Positions 61,463-64,000 of a DNA stretch of 64,000 bases are shown one piece after another. Source of the stretch: Methanoregula sp. (GTDB taxonomy: Archaea; Halobacteriota; Methanomicrobia; Methanomicrobiales; Methanospirillaceae); the NCBI RefSeq assembly GCF_028679125.1, contig NZ_JAJRCG010000004.1, positions 19,017-83,016 on the forward strand, in the 5' to 3' direction. Numbering within the stretch: position 1 is the stretch's first letter; every line of letters starts with the position of its first letter. Under the pieces are notes generated by a model that ran no database searches, was not told where the DNA came from, and worked only from the letters and a program-made list of their open reading frames with translations. The position numbers were made by a program, and so were the translations under genes.

Positions 61463-61959
61463 TGTACGCCTCCTGTTGACAATATATGGTCAGGATTCAG
61501 TCCTGCGTGCCGGTGCTCCTTCTTGTCAACATCCAGCACCATCTTCGTCCGCTTCTCCTCCAATATGCCAAGTGCCGTCACGATCCCATCGATGATCGAT
61601 TCGGGGCGGCAGGCACAGCCGGGCACGTACACGTCCACTGGGATCACCTTGTCGATCCCACCGGAGACATTGTAGCACTCCCGGAAGACACCGCCGGAGC
61701 AGGCGCAGATGCCCACAGCCACGACAACATTCGGGCGCGGTATCTGGTCGTAGAGGTTCTTCACGATCTCACGGTTCTGCTCGTTGATGGAGCCGGTGAT
61801 TACGAAGATATCGGCATGCTTCGGGTTGCCGGTATTAAGGATACCGAACCGCTCGACATCGTACATCGGGGTCAGGCAGGCCAGCACCTCGATGTCGCAG
61901 CCATTGCAGCTCGAGGCATCGTAGTGGAGGATCCACGGGGACTTTGCCAGATAGGTCAT
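61459..61959 (-). CDS. echC: Ech-type hydrogenase small subunit, 166 aa
   Basis: The NuoB-like small subunit. Cys residues of the proximal 4Fe-4S cluster are in S-C-N-G-C-D (about residues 17-22), G-I-C-A-C-S-G-G (about 84-91) and V-P-G-C (about 115-118). G-S-I-N-E (about 56-60) is also conserved. ATG 61959 overlaps echB by 4 bases and echD overlaps its end by 4. Confidence 0.9.
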   Translation of the reverse strand: MTYLAKSPWILHYDASSCNGCDIEVLACLTPMYDVERFGILNTGNPKHADIFVITGSINEQNREIVKNLYDQIPRPNVVVAVGICACSGGVFRECYNVSGGIDKVIPVDVYVPGCACRPESIIDGIVTALGILEEKRTKMVLDVDKKEHRHAGLNPDHILSTGGVQ

Positions 61960-62819
61960 GATACACCTCCGTTCAGGACGTAGAGGGCAGCCAGGTTGAC
62001 CACACCCACTACCACCGCAATCAGCCACGAACTCTTCAGGGCAAACTGCCACTTCGCACGGGCGTTCGTGTTATCGAGGAAGATCTCCAGCAGGTAGACG
62101 ATGATGATCGCTGCTATGCCCAGCAGCGGGTTGAACGCGAAGAAGAGGTACACGATCCCCAGCAGAAGGACGGTCTCGTACCAGTGCGTGATCTCGATCC
62201 ACGCAAGCGAGCGACCGGAGAACTCCGTGGTGACCCCCTTGACGATCTCCTGGTGGGCATGATGCGAGGTGGAGATATCGAAGGGCGATTTGCGCAGCTT
62301 GATGGTCAGCACGTAAATGAAGCCGAGGAAGATACCCGGGATGAGGAGAATGACTGGGACGGTCGATGATGCGATATCGCTGACACTGAAGCTCTTTGTT
62401 GCAACGTACAGGCCGACCGCAACCAGGATCACCATGGGTTCGTAGGCCATGATCTGGAGGAGTTCCCGCTCTGCCCCGACAAAACTGTAGGGAGAGTTGG
62501 CAGAGTAGGCGCCCAGCACGAGGAAGATCTGTGCAAGGGTGAGCGCAAAGATGACGAGTAGGAGGTCGCCCCCGGCAAAGAAGAGCGCTCCGGTGAAGGC
62601 CATGAAGATCACGTAGCAGATCGCATAGAAGATCTGCGTCTCGTTCACGACCCCGTTCTCTTTCTCGAAGAGCTTGCCCACATCCCAGAACGGCTGGAAG
62701 ATGGACGGGCCTACCCGGCCCTGCATGTGTGCAGTGATCTTCCGGTCGATACCGGCGATGAGCCCGCCTATGAGCGGGGCGACAAGGACAAAGACAATTG
62801 CCCAGACGATGTTTATCAC
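61956..62819 (-). CDS. echB: Ech-type hydrogenase membrane subunit B (NuoH-like), 287 aa
   Basis: The protein has about eight membrane helices, with the cytosolic loop G-R-V-G-P-S-I-F-Q-P-F (about residues 36-46) and E-R-E-L-L-Q-I-M-A-Y-E (about 118-128) typical of the NuoH/EchB quinone-like channel subunit. It carries the link between hydrogenase and ion channel. It overlaps echC by 4 bases and echA by 4 bases. Confidence 0.9.
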   Translation of the reverse strand: MINIVWAIVFVLVAPLIGGLIAGIDRKITAHMQGRVGPSIFQPFWDVGKLFEKENGVVNETQIFYAICYVIFMAFTGALFFAGGDLLLVIFALTLAQIFLVLGAYSANSPYSFVGAERELLQIMAYEPMVILVAVGLYVATKSFSVSDIASSTVPVILLIPGIFLGFIYVLTIKLRKSPFDISTSHHAHQEIVKGVTTEFSGRSLAWIEITHWYETVLLLGIVYLFFAFNPLLGIAAIIIVYLLEIFLDNTNARAKWQFALKSSWLIAVVVGVVNLAALYVLNGGVS

Positions 62820-64000
62820 AGAATCACCCCTTTAGCGATCGTGGCGAGGAGCATGATGACGATCAGGGCCGAACAGAGCCAGATTCCCAATGGACGGAGC
62901 TTTGCCTCGCCGAAATACGGATGGAGGTAGTAGTTTGAGAGAACCGTCTTCTTCTGGACACCGAGCGAGCCCGAGAAGCGCATGTCCTGCGTGGTCGTCC
63001 TCCCGCCCATGTAGGGTGCGAGGTGCCGGTGTTTCCGGTGGGGTATCAGGATCGAGAGCGGGAGCAGCACAATCAGGAAGAGCATCAGGATCATGATGAT
63101 GATGTTGTCCTGCGAGAGCCGGGCAACGTGGCCGTAGTTGAAGAGGAGGAACGGCTCGAGGAGGACGGTCGAGAGGAGCGGGAAGACGAGCGTGGTGACA
63201 AACGAGAGCCCGGCAAGGGAGAGCAGGGCTGCCCACTCGCTCTTGTCCACCTCGCCCTCGATGTTCTTGCCGTCCGAGGTGACGGTAAGGATCTTGCCCA
63301 TCCACTTGGCCCAGAAGAAGACCGTCATCGCGCTGCCGAAGACAAGGATGATGACGAACAGGAACCCTAACGGCGCGTCGATGAATGCCTGGATGGCCGC
63401 CCACTTGGAGATCAACATGCCGAACGGGGCCAGGAACATACCGGCAATACCGATGATCATCATCGCCGCAATCTTGGGCGTGCGCACGATAAGGCCGGTC
63501 ATATCGTCGATCTCCCGGCTCTTGATCCGGTGCTCGACGGTTCCTGTTGCCAGGAAGAGGAGCGACTTGGAGATCGCGTGGAAGACTATCAGGAGGATTG
63601 CTGCCCAGATCGCCTCGTATGTGCCGATGCCGGCGCAGGCAACGACAAGGCCCAGGTTTGCAATCGTGGAATACGCGAGCACACGCTTCGCGTTGCTCTG
63701 CGAGATCGCAATGCCCGATGCGATCAGGAACGTGAGCGCACCTATCATGGCAATGACGTATCCGGTAAAGGTGGACTGGAAGATCGGTGCAAACCGCACA
63801 ATAATATAGACACCGGCTTTCACCATGGTGCTGGAGTGGAGCAGGGCCGAGACCGGGGTCGGGGCAACCATGGCTCCCACCAGCCACGAGGAGAATGGCA
63901 GTTGTGCCGCCTTCGTGAGGCCGGCAAACCCGATGAGCGCTGCCGGTATGAGCGCAATAGCCTTTCCGGTGGTCAGCAGGTCGCTCAAGCCCAGCATGCC
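62816..64000 (-). CDS. echA: Ech-type hydrogenase antiporter-like subunit A, partial
   Basis: This gene runs off the right edge. The 395 codons seen include the NuoL/MrpA core: F-A-G-L-T-K-A-A-Q-L-P-F-S-S-W-L with its conserved Lys, S-A-L-L-H-S-S-T-M-V-K-A-G-V-Y, and many membrane helices. A cytosolic loop H-R-K-H-R-H (about residues 314-319 of the visible part) precedes the last helices. It would pump protons or sodium. The N-terminal third is outside the window. echB begins 4 bases before its stop. Confidence 0.9.
   Translation of the reverse strand, partial: GMLGLSDLLTTGKAIALIPAALIGFAGLTKAAQLPFSSWLVGAMVAPTPVSALLHSSTMVKAGVYIIVRFAPIFQSTFTGYVIAMIGALTFLIASGIAISQSNAKRVLAYSTIANLGLVVACAGIGTYEAIWAAILLIVFHAISKSLLFLATGTVEHRIKSREIDDMTGLIVRTPKIAAMMIIGIAGMFLAPFGMLISKWAAIQAFIDAPLGFLFVIILVFGSAMTVFFWAKWMGKILTVTSDGKNIEGEVDKSEWAALLSLAGLSFVTTLVFPLLSTVLLEPFLLFNYGHVARLSQDNIIIMILMLFLIVLLPLSILIPHRKHRHLAPYMGGRTTTQDMRFSGSLGVQKKTVLSNYYLHPYFGEAKLRPLGIWLCSALIVIMLLATIAKGVIL

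Noticed and set aside
1..64000. CRISPR array, rRNA or tRNA genes
   Set aside because: No regular repeat-spacer array, rRNA-like segment or cloverleaf was recognised in the gaps between genes; a tool such as tRNAscan could still find a divergent tRNA.

Overview
The window reads as a hydrogenotrophic methanogen chromosome, most likely order Methanomicrobiales (a Methanoregula-like genome is my best guess; this is inference, not a match). The evidence is coenzyme F420 genes (cofD, cofH), an archaeal A-type ATP synthase operon, an Ech-type energy-converting [NiFe] hydrogenase, a DP1 subunit of DNA polymerase D, a VAT/CDC48 ATPase, archaeal AspS and ThiC, the archaeal phosphomevalonate-dehydratase/decarboxylase branch of isoprenoid synthesis, and TATA boxes placed about 25 bases before near-leaderless starts. 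Most of the window is GC-rich and densely coded.

Layout. 1-31 kb is mostly housekeeping: a membrane HTH protein at the left edge, a secreted beta-propeller protein, larC, cdc48, an RDD/TPR membrane protein, a TauE exporter, an acyl-CoA synthetase, a RecA/KaiC-like protein with a degenerate P-loop, a core methionine synthase, aspS, DedA, a HEAT-repeat protein, cofD, an HD phosphohydrolase, and the ubiX / UbiD-family decarboxylase / AcnX cluster that makes isopentenyl precursors. 31.4-38.6 kb holds two divergent paralogous small genes and the A-ATPase operon atpKECFABD, without subunits H and I. 39-43.3 kb carries a DnaJ-TPR membrane protein, a ThrE exporter, a small upstream reading frame coupled to an amidohydrolase, and an HdeD-like protein.

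43.3-49.9 kb is an accessory island. It has a decayed transposase with an internal deletion, two G-rich palindromes, gene debris, an AT-rich 562-residue protein with a HEPN-like R-x4-H motif, an AAA_14/DUF4143 ATPase, a second degenerate copy of the 3' end of thiC, a MNT-HEPN pair whose HEPN gene is frameshifted, and a MNT-HepT fusion lacking the ribonuclease residues. A perfect 37-base direct repeat brackets the part from the ATPase to just downstream of intact thiC.

49.9-64 kb returns to core functions: thiC, an MBL hydrolase with a DUF123 nuclease-like protein, flavoproteins, cofH, a second cofH-like gene with an in-frame stop, signal peptidase I, LysE, DP1, a hicBA locus whose hicA is frameshifted, and echFEDCBA, with echA running off the right edge.

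The most interesting pattern is that all three toxin/antitoxin loci keep an intact antitoxin frame while each toxin is broken or has lost its catalytic residues. They sit next to a locus that looks like an insertion hot spot at the thiC 3' end.
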